A stretch of DNA of 5,660 nucleotides from an uncultured Methylococcaceae bacterium (GTDB taxonomy: Bacteria > Pseudomonadota > Gammaproteobacteria > Methylococcales > Methylomonadaceae): positions 1-5,660 of the forward strand of contig CAJVYO010000122.1 in the NCBI GenBank assembly GCA_913009515.1, in the 5' to 3' direction. Both the position numbers and the translations under genes were made by a program. Below, piece by piece: positions 1 to 5,556 of the stretch. Every line of letters begins with the position of its first letter. Within the stretch, counting starts at the first letter, position 1. Under the pieces are notes generated by a model, which saw nothing but the letters and a program-made list of their open reading frames with translations, was not told the DNA's origin and made no database searches.

Positions 1-29
1 TTAAAGCAACGTTAAGTCTTTAAAATAAA

Positions 30-74
30 TGGTGGCGATACCGAGAATTGAACTTGGGACCCCAGGGTTATGAA
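30..74 (-). repeat. Left attachment site: tRNA-Met 3'-half remnant
   Basis: Read on the minus strand, this contains the anticodon loop TTCATAA, the variable loop, a T arm with loop TTCAATT, the acceptor 3' strand TATCGCC, a discriminator A and an encoded CCA (30-32). It matches 5556-5600 at 39 of 45 positions, with an identical 17-bp core at 58-74. Beyond position 74 the match stops and no pairing acceptor 5' strand follows, so this is a displaced 3' end and not a working tRNA. The six differences form three compensated T-stem pairs, described in the findings. Confidence 0.85.
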
Positions 75-182
75 AGCCAATTACACTACCTAACACCCAT
101 TTAAAACAGTACGTTAGGCGTAGTCTAGCATAAGTAGAACGTTGTTTAAAGTAATGCTAAGTTATTGAATGTATTTTTAACG

Positions 183-203
183 GTGCGTACTTTTATGCGT
201 ACT
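183..203. repeat. Tandem RTGCGTACT pair, left copy
   Basis: Two 9-bp units, GTGCGTACT (183-191) and ATGCGTACT (195-203), lie in the same direction with a 3-bp gap, giving a 12-bp period. The same unit and spacing recur at 2925-2945 and 5466-5486. This copy is about 110 bp inside the left att core, which fits an arm-type integrase or Xis-like site. In this copy the G and A versions are in the reverse order relative to the other two. Confidence 0.75.
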
Positions 204-398
204 ATAACCCTGCGCCCTACTTTATTACAGCCACAAAAAAACGCATTAAGCGGTTATGTATTGATTAAAGGATTGCACTTTTTCCAATAAATATTAGATA
301 CTACCGATGCTAGTATATAACTACAGCTTTTTAGGAACTCTCTATAGATTGAATTTACAACCTTCTAGGCTAGTATTATAGATGTCTTTGGTATCATC

Positions 399-424
399 AT
401 AACCCTTATGGTTACGCGGGTTAT
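399..424. other. Small stem-loop with two alternative pairings
   Basis: ATAACCC (399-405) can pair with GGGTTAT (418-424) around a 12-nt loop. Alternatively TAACC (400-404) can pair with GGTTA (410-414) around a 5-nt loop. The two foldings exclude each other. On the plus strand TTTT follows at once, so a weak terminator is one reading; a structured origin element is another. No function can be assigned. Confidence 0.35.
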
Positions 425-472
425 TTTCATGCGAGTTTGTGCGAGGGCTGCCCGTCGTAATCTAATGTGCGG

Positions 473-490
473 AAAAGGGGTATAGTCCCC
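473..490 (-). terminator. Possible weak terminator downstream of the operon
   Basis: On the minus strand GGGG, a 6-nt loop ACTATA and CCCC are followed directly by TTTT. It lies about 190 bp past the ParB-like stop codon and is the only hairpin-plus-T-run seen downstream of the minus-strand gene set. The stem has only four G-C pairs and the T run is short, so termination would be weak. Confidence 0.35.
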
Positions 491-497
491 GGAGTAC

Positions 498-617
498 CTA
501 AACTACTGATATATACAAATTAACTACTACATTGCCCTCTTGATCTGCAACAACCCAACCTAAAGCATCTTTATTAAATTCAACAACCACTAAATGCTTT
601 ATTCTGCATTTACTTGT
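498..617 (-). pseudogene. Broken small ORF-like stretch past the ParB-like gene
   Basis: A minus-strand frame is open from a TGA at 618-620 to TAG at 498-500. It reads like protein, with segments KHLVVVEFNKDALGWVV and ADQEGNVVVNLYISVV, but has no ATG in frame. An ATG at 607-609 is one frame off and runs into TGA after nine codons. Removing one A from the AAA that follows would join MQNK to HLVVVEF and give about 36 residues. It may be a frameshifted gene, a gene starting at GTG (588-590), or chance. I do not recognise the protein. Confidence 0.3.
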
Positions 618-681
618 TCAAAGTATTACCCCCGAATTTTTCAGCAGCGGCACGCCATTATTGATAATTGTGGTTACGAGT

Positions 682-1404
682 TTAATTTACCTTCATTTGC
701 GCAATTAAACTTAACTCAAAATGCACATCATGGAAGGCCGTTACAACTTGCTCTGTATGTTCGTATCGCATAAGAGCATCGTATTCAATCCTAAGTTGCT
801 TAGCTAAGGAAGCAATCTTTGATATTTTGGTATTGATGCTTTCGGATAGTTGCTTTGACATTGCATTCAGCTCTAAAGGTGTCGCCTTTTCTAGTAATTC
901 CGGCTCTATATTTTTAATTATCTTTGATGCTGCATTTAAAGTTATTATGCCGGACTCAACTGATTTAATAATTGATTCTGGTGCATTTTCTTTTATATTT
1001 TTAGCCGTTTTAATTGCGCTTGCTGATACTGATAAAGTTTGTGATGCTTCCTCAATGGTAGGTGGGTAAATTTGTCCTTCTACTTTTCGACCGTTGCCTA
1101 TCTCCCCCTTTTTTAGTGTAGCAATTGAAGTAGCTAACATGGCGCGTTGTGATTGGCTAAGATGCCGTCTTGTTGCATTTAAGCTAATGGCATAACCAAA
1201 TGGATTGTTGCCGCTGTATTGTTCTGTAATCGGTTTTATACCCAATTCCTTGCAAGCTTGGTATCTATGCCTACCGTCTAAAATTTCATCACCTAGCATT
1301 ATGATTGGCACTAATAAGCCATCCCGACTTATTGAGTCTTTAAGTTTAGAAAATTCATCTTGTTGCATGGGTGGAATCATTGAACAATATTTATGCAGCT
1401 TCAT
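682..1404 (-). CDS. ParB/Srx-fold (ParB-like nuclease domain) protein
   Basis: This 240-residue protein has the ParB N-terminal fold: a first segment in which a parameter is set (DGLLVPIIMLGDEILDGRHR, residues 28-47) containing the DGRHR motif at 43-47. A second box follows with NATRRHLSQSQRAMLA (76-91). A helix-turn-helix-like region lies near 117-142 (IEEASQTLSVSASAIKTA). The C-terminal part is helical and charged. Family members bind DNA for plasmid partition or act in phage and plasmid replication and regulation; ParB proper binds CTP through this fold. No ParA partner is present, so classical partition is unlikely and a replication or regulatory role on the element is inferred. I chose the ATG at 1402-1404 because AGGAG lies six bases upstream; an upstream ATG at 1426-1428 has no such site. 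The start overlaps the end of orf194 by 14 bp, which suggests coupled translation. Confidence 0.82.
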   Translation of the reverse strand: MKLHKYCSMIPPMQQDEFSKLKDSISRDGLLVPIIMLGDEILDGRHRYQACKELGIKPITEQYSGNNPFGYAISLNATRRHLSQSQRAMLATSIATLKKGEIGNGRKVEGQIYPPTIEEASQTLSVSASAIKTAKNIKENAPESIIKSVESGIITLNAASKIIKNIEPELLEKATPLELNAMSKQLSESINTKISKIASLAKQLRIEYDALMRYEHTEQVVTAFHDVHFELSLIAQMKVN

Positions 1405-1975
1405 TTTTAGCTCCTGACAAAGTTTCAATACTCTCTAGTTGCAATGATTGCTCCGTATCTGTGACTAACTGCCTAAGTTGATTAACTCCTGTTACTTTCA
1501 TCAACTCCTTAAAATTAGCCGATAGCCCTGCCTCAAAGCTATCATCACTCTTTCCTTTGGCTAACTTACAAACAGCCTTATGCAACTCTGTTTGTTCTTT
1601 TTTTGCTTGATAGATTTCTTGATATTTATTTCTAATTACGGCATCAAAAATAATTTCTGCTTCATGCTTTTTCTTCCAAATTCGACTAACTATCCAGATC
1701 CCCGCGTTCGTTGATTTATCACCGTCAAATCCATTAGCATCAACAAAATCAAAGATAATATTATTCATTTCCGAAAAACTGGAAGGTGTTGTTAATCCCT
1801 TTTCACTAAACTTAGAATATTTGTTAGTAAATTGTTGATAATTTCCACCCCCAAGCATAAGTGCGTTAATGTTAAACGCTAGCCCAATCTGTTTGTATTT
1901 CTGCTCTAACGCGATTTCATGGCGTACCGCTGCCATTGCTGCATTGGTATCTGTTAATTTAATTTCTGTATTCAT
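1391..1975 (-). CDS. Unrecognised 194-aa protein between rep and parB-like genes
   Basis: I do not recognise this protein. It is soluble-looking, with no signal peptide or membrane segment. The N-terminus is helical (NAAMAAVRHEIALEQKYKQI, residues 11-30). A glycine-rich turn follows (LMLGGGNYQQF, 39-49), then a W-containing segment (GIWIVSRIWKKKHEAEIIF, 92-110). A strongly charged helical stretch (114-140) could form a coiled coil. It starts 23 bp after the rep stop codon, and its end overlaps the ParB-like start by 14 bp, so the three genes look like one transcription unit. No strong ribosome binding site precedes the ATG. A role in replication or maintenance together with Rep and the ParB-like protein is inferred from position only. 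Confidence 0.75.
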   Translation of the reverse strand: MNTEIKLTDTNAAMAAVRHEIALEQKYKQIGLAFNINALMLGGGNYQQFTNKYSKFSEKGLTTPSSFSEMNNIIFDFVDANGFDGDKSTNAGIWIVSRIWKKKHEAEIIFDAVIRNKYQEIYQAKKEQTELHKAVCKLAKGKSDDSFEAGLSANFKELMKVTGVNQLRQLVTDTEQSLQLESIETLSGAKNEAA

Positions 1976-1998
1976 AATTTTAAGTTTCCGTGGTGTGA

Positions 1999-2592
1999 TT
2001 AATTTAGTTTTATACGTGACGTAGCAAAATCATGAGTCATTTTTGCGCGGTAACCCTTGCCTCTTGTCTTTGCCAGGTAGGATGCCCAAAATACGGCATC
2101 ATGCAGCGAATCAATAGAATCAATCAGCTTGTAATGCTGCGGCTCAAAGTGGGCAGTAAAGCCACCAACAGGATGAAAAAAAGTTTGATGAATCAGGGGG
2201 ACTATATTGGCTGGGTGACGTACTACATTTGCATTAAGCAATATTACCCAATGATAATGCAGACCCTTAGAGTCATTATGCTGCTCTCTTGCCCAAGCAA
2301 ATCCAATTTCATCCAATGAATAACGTCGCTTTAGTTTTTTAAATAATTTATTTCTAAATGTTGTCATTATTTTGTTATCAGGTGTTTCATAGGGTAGGTG
2401 CAAGTCAAAGCGAATCATTAATACTCGCCCCCATTTTTGATTAGTTGCGGTTAGTTGGCTAATCAGTTTGTGAAGCTGGCTAGTGAACAAAGTTAGGTTT
2501 CTATTACCTGAATTATTGATTGAATACTCAACTCCTTCATGGGTAATGTTTGGCTTGTTTGTTGTCCTTTTACAGGTAGGCTGCTTATTCAT
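1999..2592 (-). CDS. YagK/YfjJ-type (inovirus Gp2-like) Rep-like protein
   Basis: This 197-residue protein matches the YagK/YfjJ C-terminal-domain family (also named inovirus Gp2 family), known from cryptic prophages and small integrative elements. Visible motifs follow the order of HUH rolling-circle initiators. A beta strand VLMIRFDLHLP (57-67) comes first, then an acidic/aromatic segment IGFAWAREQ (96-104), then LHYHWVILLN (111-120) with the metal-binding-type pair H112 and H114. A possible tyrosine motif is Y172-L-A-K175 in FWASYLAKTRG. Full HUH initiators are usually longer, so this may be a domain-only version without a helicase. The inferred role is to nick and start replication of the excised circle; catalytic activity of Y172 is a guess. 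The ATG at 2590-2592 lacks a strong ribosome site but lies 12 bp after the stop of the small upstream ORF, which would allow coupling. Confidence 0.8.
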   Translation of the reverse strand: MNKQPTCKRTTNKPNITHEGVEYSINNSGNRNLTLFTSQLHKLISQLTATNQKWGRVLMIRFDLHLPYETPDNKIMTTFRNKLFKKLKRRYSLDEIGFAWAREQHNDSKGLHYHWVILLNANVVRHPANIVPLIHQTFFHPVGGFTAHFEPQHYKLIDSIDSLHDAVFWASYLAKTRGKGYRAKMTHDFATSRIKLN

Positions 2593-2604
2593 TATTAGCT
2601 GACT

Positions 2605-2862
2605 TTAGATATTACTTAATACCAGCTGAGAAATGGCACATTGAAATGCTGCGGAATGCATTATTAATACAATGTCTCTTAAAAAACGGCTCAAAAGCAG
2701 TGGCGCAAAAGCAATACATAAAAGCGGCGCAAAAGCGGTACATTTTCTGAATGATTTTTTTAGACTGCAAATAATTCTCGAATAATCGCTAACACTATTC
2801 ATCAGCTTATTAATGTTAAAATTATTACTAGGTTTCAGCCTAGCCTTATTTTGTTTGTTCAT
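2605..2862 (-). CDS. Doubtful small ORF upstream of rep, overlapping repeats
   Basis: Starting at the ATG at 2860-2862, this encodes 85 residues; a TTG at 2881-2883 would add seven more. The N-terminus is polar and basic (MNKQNKARLKPSNNFNI), and the middle is basic and then hydrophobic with an internal repeat (AFAPLLCIAFAPLLL). That repeat is produced by the iteron-like DNA repeats at 2692-2743. Its stop lies 12 bp before the rep ATG, which itself has a poor ribosome site, so a leader or coupled gene is possible. Equally, the frame may simply be open across an origin. No family is recognised and there is no strong Shine-Dalgarno sequence. It should be read as a hypothetical protein. Confidence 0.35.
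   Translation of the reverse strand: MNKQNKARLKPSNNFNINKLMNSVSDYSRIICSLKKSFRKCTAFAPLLCIAFAPLLLSRFLRDIVLIMHSAAFQCAISQLVLSNI
2688..2743. repeat. Iteron-like repeats upstream of rep
   Basis: GGCGCAAAAGC followed by RRTACAT occurs at 2702-2719 and 2726-2743, 24 bp apart, with a shorter related copy GGCTCAAAAGC at 2688-2698. The core YAAAAGC occurs four times, starting at 2692, 2706, 2719 and 2730. The cluster lies about 100-150 bp upstream of the Rep-like start codon, a typical place for initiator binding sites. It may be the double-strand origin or a Rep operator; no nick site is recognised. Confidence 0.55.
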
Positions 2863-2919
2863 AAAAATATATCCATTATTCAACTAAGCGTTTTATTCAG
2901 ATTTGCCATCGGTATTGCG

Positions 2920-2950
2920 CTTATATGCGTACTATTGTGCGTACTCTCAA
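2920..2950 (-). promoter_or_regulatory. Candidate rep promoter containing a tandem RTGCGTACT pair
   Basis: On the minus strand a TTGAGA -35-like element (2945-2950) is followed, after 17-19 bases, by an A/T-rich -10-like stretch reading CATATAAG (2920-2927). The spacer is filled by the tandem pair ATGCGTACT (2925-2933) and GTGCGTACT (2937-2945, plus-strand reading). A protein bound there would block RNA polymerase. The promoter would drive the small ORF, rep, orf194 and the ParB-like gene. The repeats are certain; the promoter is a prediction. Confidence 0.5.
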
Positions 2951-3006
2951 TTAAAAGCCTTATAGTTACTGGCTTTACTCAGGGTATTAGATGCTGAGCC
3001 CCAACT

Positions 3007-3231
3007 TTAAGCCGCCTTTTGGGTCATAAACCACTCCACGAACTTGGTTTTATGGATATATAATTTATTAGATATTTTTAGAACTGCGCCTGATTCAGCT
3101 AGTCCATTTTTATGACGGGTTTTTAATAACCAGTTGACTTGAATTTCAGTGAGGATTTTTTGATTTTCAAATGCAAAGCTTTTAGCCGTGCAAATGTTAT
3201 CAAAGTTTGTTTCGGGGATTGTATCTGTCAT
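3007..3231 (-). CDS. Small HTH AlpA/excisionase-like DNA-binding protein
   Basis: This 74-residue protein has a MerR/AlpA-style winged helix-turn-helix. Residues 26-48 (ILTEIQVNWLLKTRHKNGLAESG) give the helix-turn-helix, and ISNKLYIHKTKFVEWF (53-68) gives the wing and the following helix. The length fits excisionases and AlpA-type activators, which bend att DNA or switch on genes of integrative elements. In P4-like and CP4 elements such genes commonly accompany int. Here it lies between orf312 and the replication genes, beside both regulatory repeat systems. The start is supported by AAAGG about nine bases upstream. It is a good candidate to bind either the RTGCGTACT pairs or the TAAT array, but the sequence alone does not say which. 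Confidence 0.72.
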   Translation of the reverse strand: MTDTIPETNFDNICTAKSFAFENQKILTEIQVNWLLKTRHKNGLAESGAVLKISNKLYIHKTKFVEWFMTQKAA

Positions 3232-3270
3232 TTTCTGTACCTTTTAAGCTGCGTTGAGTTAGGTACCGAT

Positions 3271-3300
3271 TTTATAGGGTGTGCTATTTTTTACTTCTAA
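3271..3300 (-). promoter_or_regulatory. Candidate promoter of the AlpA-like gene
   Basis: On the minus strand TTAGAA (3295-3300) and TATAAA (3271-3276) are 18 bases apart, about 40 bp upstream of the start codon. The -35 element overlaps the first repeat of the phased TAAT array, and the rest of the array lies directly upstream, as expected for an operator or activator region. Confidence 0.5.
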
Positions 3301-3360
3301 TACGGGCTAATACTTCTAATGCTGATTAATGAGGTTTAATACTGGCTAATACTGTGCTAT
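3280..3360. repeat. Phased TAAT array flanked by TGTGCTAT
   Basis: Six heptamers of form YTAATRM start at 3297, 3307, 3316, 3326, 3336 and 3346, that is every 9-10 bp, on one face of the helix. Longer units are shared: TACTTCTAAT at 3292-3301 and 3311-3320, and GGCTAATACT at 3305-3314 and 3344-3353. The array is bracketed by direct copies of TGTGCTAT at 3280-3287 and 3353-3360. It fills the gap between the stop of orf312 and the promoter of the AlpA-like gene. It probably binds a protein cooperatively. Confidence 0.7.
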
Positions 3361-4295
3361 TCATTGCCACTGCTTGCGGGATAGTATCGCTTATAGCGGT
3401 CTTTAGCGTTCTGCTTACAGCTCGATTCCCATGTGAAAATCTCATCATTACTGTGTTTTGTGCTAACTAAATGGGGGTACAGCTCATCAAAGGATGGCGT
3501 AAAACCATTTTTACTTTCAAAAATATCAATACACTTCTTTATAGCCTTATACCTTTCATTTTGTTTATTAGGCTCCTTTATCGTTAAAAGCTTTCTTGTT
3601 AGTGATTTGCTTGCTGCTGTTAGCGTTACTTCACTATTAATATTATTTTTTTCTTCTTCTAGCTTCTTAGGTATGCCGTATTTTTTCGCTAAAGTATCAA
3701 GGCCTGAAAGTTTGACTAAAATATTATCATTGTATTTGTCTCCATCACTTAGGCTTAGATCATTTGATGAAGTCTTAATAATATTAAGCTTTTGCTCAAT
3801 TATGGAAATCACGCTATTTTCAGCATAAAAGCAGCCTGTGCGTAAATTCGCCGACATTTCAGGGATGCAAACGCCCCACGCGCCGCTATTGATAATTGTA
3901 AATCCATTTACACCACAAATAGATCCTGTAAATTCATTTGTTTTGCTGATTCTACTATCAAGCCCGCTAAGGTGGTTTCTAATTAATACCGCCTTTTCGA
4001 GCTGAATAACGCCTTCAACATAAACCTTTTCCATTAGGTACTTAGCTGATTTTTTTTCTTTAAAGAAATACGCTTCTATTTGATTTGGTTCTAATTCTCG
4101 CTCTAACAAATAACCTTCTGGGGATAGTTGCCGCTCAATAGGTTCATCGACCAATAAATTAACTACCCCCGCTAGCCCACAATATTTCAAATAAAAGTCA
4201 CTTATCAAAGTAACAATGTCGGGCGTTCCTGAAAGATAATTTTCTGCATCATTAAGGCCAATATAATCTTCATTGTTTATACTTGTTAAATCCAT
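3357..4295 (-). CDS. Unrecognised 312-aa protein coupled to the integrase
   Basis: I do not recognise a family. The protein looks cytoplasmic, with no signal peptide or clear membrane helix. The N-terminal third is acidic and mixed (residues 1-100). A Cys/Gly-rich middle follows (GSICGVNGFTIINSGAWGVCIPEM, about 124-147), then LRTGCFYAENSVISIIEQKLN at 151-171. A lysine/asparagine-rich linker spans about 185-245. The C-terminal part (245-312) is basic with aromatics, including ELYPHL and RYKRYYPASSG, and could bind nucleic acid. The ATG lies 3 bp past the int stop codon, and a GGGTGA ribosome-site-like stretch lies within the last int codons, so translation is coupled to int. The position between int and the regulator is often occupied by cargo such as defence or immunity genes, but it could also be an integration or replication accessory. 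Confidence 0.78.
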   Translation of the reverse strand: MDLTSINNEDYIGLNDAENYLSGTPDIVTLISDFYLKYCGLAGVVNLLVDEPIERQLSPEGYLLERELEPNQIEAYFFKEKKSAKYLMEKVYVEGVIQLEKAVLIRNHLSGLDSRISKTNEFTGSICGVNGFTIINSGAWGVCIPEMSANLRTGCFYAENSVISIIEQKLNIIKTSSNDLSLSDGDKYNDNILVKLSGLDTLAKKYGIPKKLEEEKNNINSEVTLTAASKSLTRKLLTIKEPNKQNERYKAIKKCIDIFESKNGFTPSFDELYPHLVSTKHSNDEIFTWESSCKQNAKDRYKRYYPASSGNE

Positions 4296-4298
4296 ACA

Positions 4299-5408
4299 TC
4301 ACCCATTAAATACTTTATTCATGACGCGCTCAGATAATGCCGCCTTATGGTTTGTTGATAGGTGCGCATATCGTTGGGTGGTTTCCTGTGATTTATGCCC
4401 TAGTATCTGTCCAGTTTCGTACAGTGTCGCGCCACCCATTACCAGATAAGATGCTGCACTATGTCGCAAGTCGTGAAACCTAAAATCAATAATATCTGCA
4501 TCACGCCTCATCTTTTCCCACTGCTTACGAAAATCAAAAGGCTTTTCTCTGTCACTAGGACTAAAGAAAATCAGCCCATTACCTACCTGTCTAAATGGCT
4601 TCATTTCTTCTAATACAAAATTGGGTATAGGATTTAGTCGTGGACTGCCATTTTTGGTATCGTGCAAAGTTGCTAGCCCTTTGTCAAAATTGATGTCACT
4701 CCATCGTAGGTATGATAATTCTGATTTCCTCATACCAGTGGTAACAGCCAATAAAATTAACAGATGCATTTTGTCCCAAGTAGATTCCTTGCACACGTTT
4801 AATAAGCGCACTCTTTCAGCATCACTTAAAAATCGTTCAATTTGGTTTTTCTCTGCTTTGATTTTTACTTTTAATGTGGGATTTTTATCTAGGTATTTTT
4901 TATCGATGGCGTATATAAAAATACTGGATAGTACCGACTTCATACGCAACAAGGTATTATTACCTTTGGCCGTATTTGACCCCATGCCTTGAACCGAACC
5001 AATAGCATATTGATCTAGTATTTTTTCTATGTGGGATGGTTTAATACTTTTGATAGGCTTATCACTAAAGATAGTCAACCAAAACAAAGCGCGTGCTGTC
5101 ATGCTCTGATCCTTGCCTTTCCAATCTTTAATATAGCTATTTAGCACATCTTTGAATATAACAAAATCAACATCAACACCCAATTTATCAAATAAATCAA
5201 TACCTCCTAATTCTTCAACTTCATCAGGTGATAGCTTTTTTAATTTCTTAGATTTAATGCTTAGTATTTTTGTTATCTTGCATTCAAAGTCGTTAGCCCA
5301 AAGTTCAGCATCAGATTTTTTAATGAATGTTTTGTTTTTGATTGTCGTTTGATTTTTGCGTATTTCAGCGCGGTATTTACCGTTTGATAACTTGCGAATA
5401 TATGACAT
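4299..5408 (-). CDS. int: Tyrosine recombinase (phage/island integrase)
   Basis: This 369-residue site-specific recombinase has the usual three parts. An arm-binding N-terminal domain starts MSYIRKLSNGKYRAEIRKN, followed by a linker. The SAM-like core-binding domain covers roughly residues 85-170. The catalytic domain runs from about 190. All catalytic residues are visible: Arg227 (TGMRKSEL), Lys252 (TKNGSPR), His312 and Arg315 (HDLRH), His338 (LGHKS) and nucleophile Tyr347 (TQRYAHL). The enzyme should recombine the 17-bp tRNA-Met cores to insert and, with a directionality factor, excise the element. I chose the ATG at 5406-5408 because GAAGGG lies about eight bases upstream and the conserved N-terminus begins there. 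An ATG at 5448-5450 would add 14 poorly conserved-looking residues and lies inside a regulatory half-site. The gene is the first of the element and faces away from the tRNA. Confidence 0.95.
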   Translation of the reverse strand: MSYIRKLSNGKYRAEIRKNQTTIKNKTFIKKSDAELWANDFECKITKILSIKSKKLKKLSPDEVEELGGIDLFDKLGVDVDFVIFKDVLNSYIKDWKGKDQSMTARALFWLTIFSDKPIKSIKPSHIEKILDQYAIGSVQGMGSNTAKGNNTLLRMKSVLSSIFIYAIDKKYLDKNPTLKVKIKAEKNQIERFLSDAERVRLLNVCKESTWDKMHLLILLAVTTGMRKSELSYLRWSDINFDKGLATLHDTKNGSPRLNPIPNFVLEEMKPFRQVGNGLIFFSPSDREKPFDFRKQWEKMRRDADIIDFRFHDLRHSAASYLVMGGATLYETGQILGHKSQETTQRYAHLSTNHKAALSERVMNKVFNG

Positions 5409-5441
5409 TACTTTGCCCTTCTTTAACAGTGTTTTGCAAAG

Positions 5442-5486
5442 AGTACGCATATCTTAAAAATTAAAATGCGTACTTTCGTGCGTACT
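5442..5486. repeat. RTGCGTACT pair plus inverted half-site upstream of int
   Basis: ATGCGTACT (5466-5474) and GTGCGTACT (5478-5486) form the third tandem pair, and an inverted single copy AGTACGCAT lies at 5442-5450. This is the region between the right att core and the int start, so it could be the second integrase arm and an int operator at once. On the minus strand TTGCAG (5485-5490) stands where a -35 would, with A/T-rich bases after the repeats, the same layout as at 2920-2950. A TATACT -10-like box at 5495-5500 is an alternative that would place the repeats at the transcript start. Confidence 0.7.
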
Positions 5487-5531
5487 GCAACAAAAGTATA
5501 AAGCGTTCAACCGATGGCATTTAGTTGAATT

Positions 5532-5556
5532 AACTTAACTAACAAGGAGTTAAGTT
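5532..5556. other. Perfect 9-bp inverted repeat at the tRNA 3' end
   Basis: AACTTAACT (5532-5540) pairs with AGTTAAGTT (5548-5556) around a 7-nt loop. In the minus-strand transcript the stem begins at the final A of the encoded CCA. It stands between tRNA-Met and int. No T run follows, so it is a weak terminator at best; it could instead guide tRNA 3' processing or bind integrase. Confidence 0.5.

Larger units (their letters stand above)
75..681. other. Left non-coding region, about 600 bp, no intact gene
   Basis: No convincing intact gene lies between the left att site and the ParB-like gene. The region holds a tandem pair of RTGCGTACT units (183-203) and two similar copies of GCTAGTAT followed by A/T-rich bases (309-320 and 369-380). 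It also holds a stem-loop around 399-424, TGCGAG repeated 10 bp apart (430-435 and 440-445), a GGGCTGCCC near-palindrome (445-453), a GGGG/CCCC hairpin (477-490) and a broken ORF-like stretch (498-617). A short imperfect inverted repeat joins 100-115 with 138-150. This density of small repeats would suit an integrase arm together with an origin, packaging or transfer site, but I recognise no specific known site. Confidence 0.6.

Noticed and set aside
30..105. A second complete tRNA at the left end
   Set aside because: The 5' half does not form an acceptor or D stem that pairs with the intact 3' half, so it is a remnant only.
196..291. Short plus-strand ORF beginning in the left RTGCGTACT pair
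   Set aside because: MRT-type starts appear at all three repeat copies because the repeat contains ATGCGTACT. No ribosome site or conserved product is seen.
827..1069. Plus-strand open frame opposite the ParB-like gene
   Set aside because: It lies wholly inside a well-supported gene on the other strand, and its translation has no recognisable motif.
2032..2319. Plus-strand open frame opposite the Rep-like gene
   Set aside because: The minus-strand frame has the YagK/YfjJ motifs and fits the operon; this frame has neither.
3280..3360. CRISPR-like array
   Set aside because: Units are 7-10 bp with 2-3 bp gaps, far too short for repeats and spacers, and no cas gene is present.
3433..3828. Plus-strand 131-aa open frame opposite orf312
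   Set aside because: Its Ser/Phe/Leu-rich composition is what a reverse-strand reading of an AT-rich gene gives. It lacks a ribosome site and overlaps a better gene.
4621..4992. Plus-strand open frame opposite int
   Set aside because: It is a shadow of the integrase catalytic and core-binding region.
5409..5450. Integrase start at 5448-5450
   Set aside because: The ATG is part of an AGTACGCAT half-site and has no ribosome site, whereas the ATG at 5406-5408 follows GAAGGG at good spacing.
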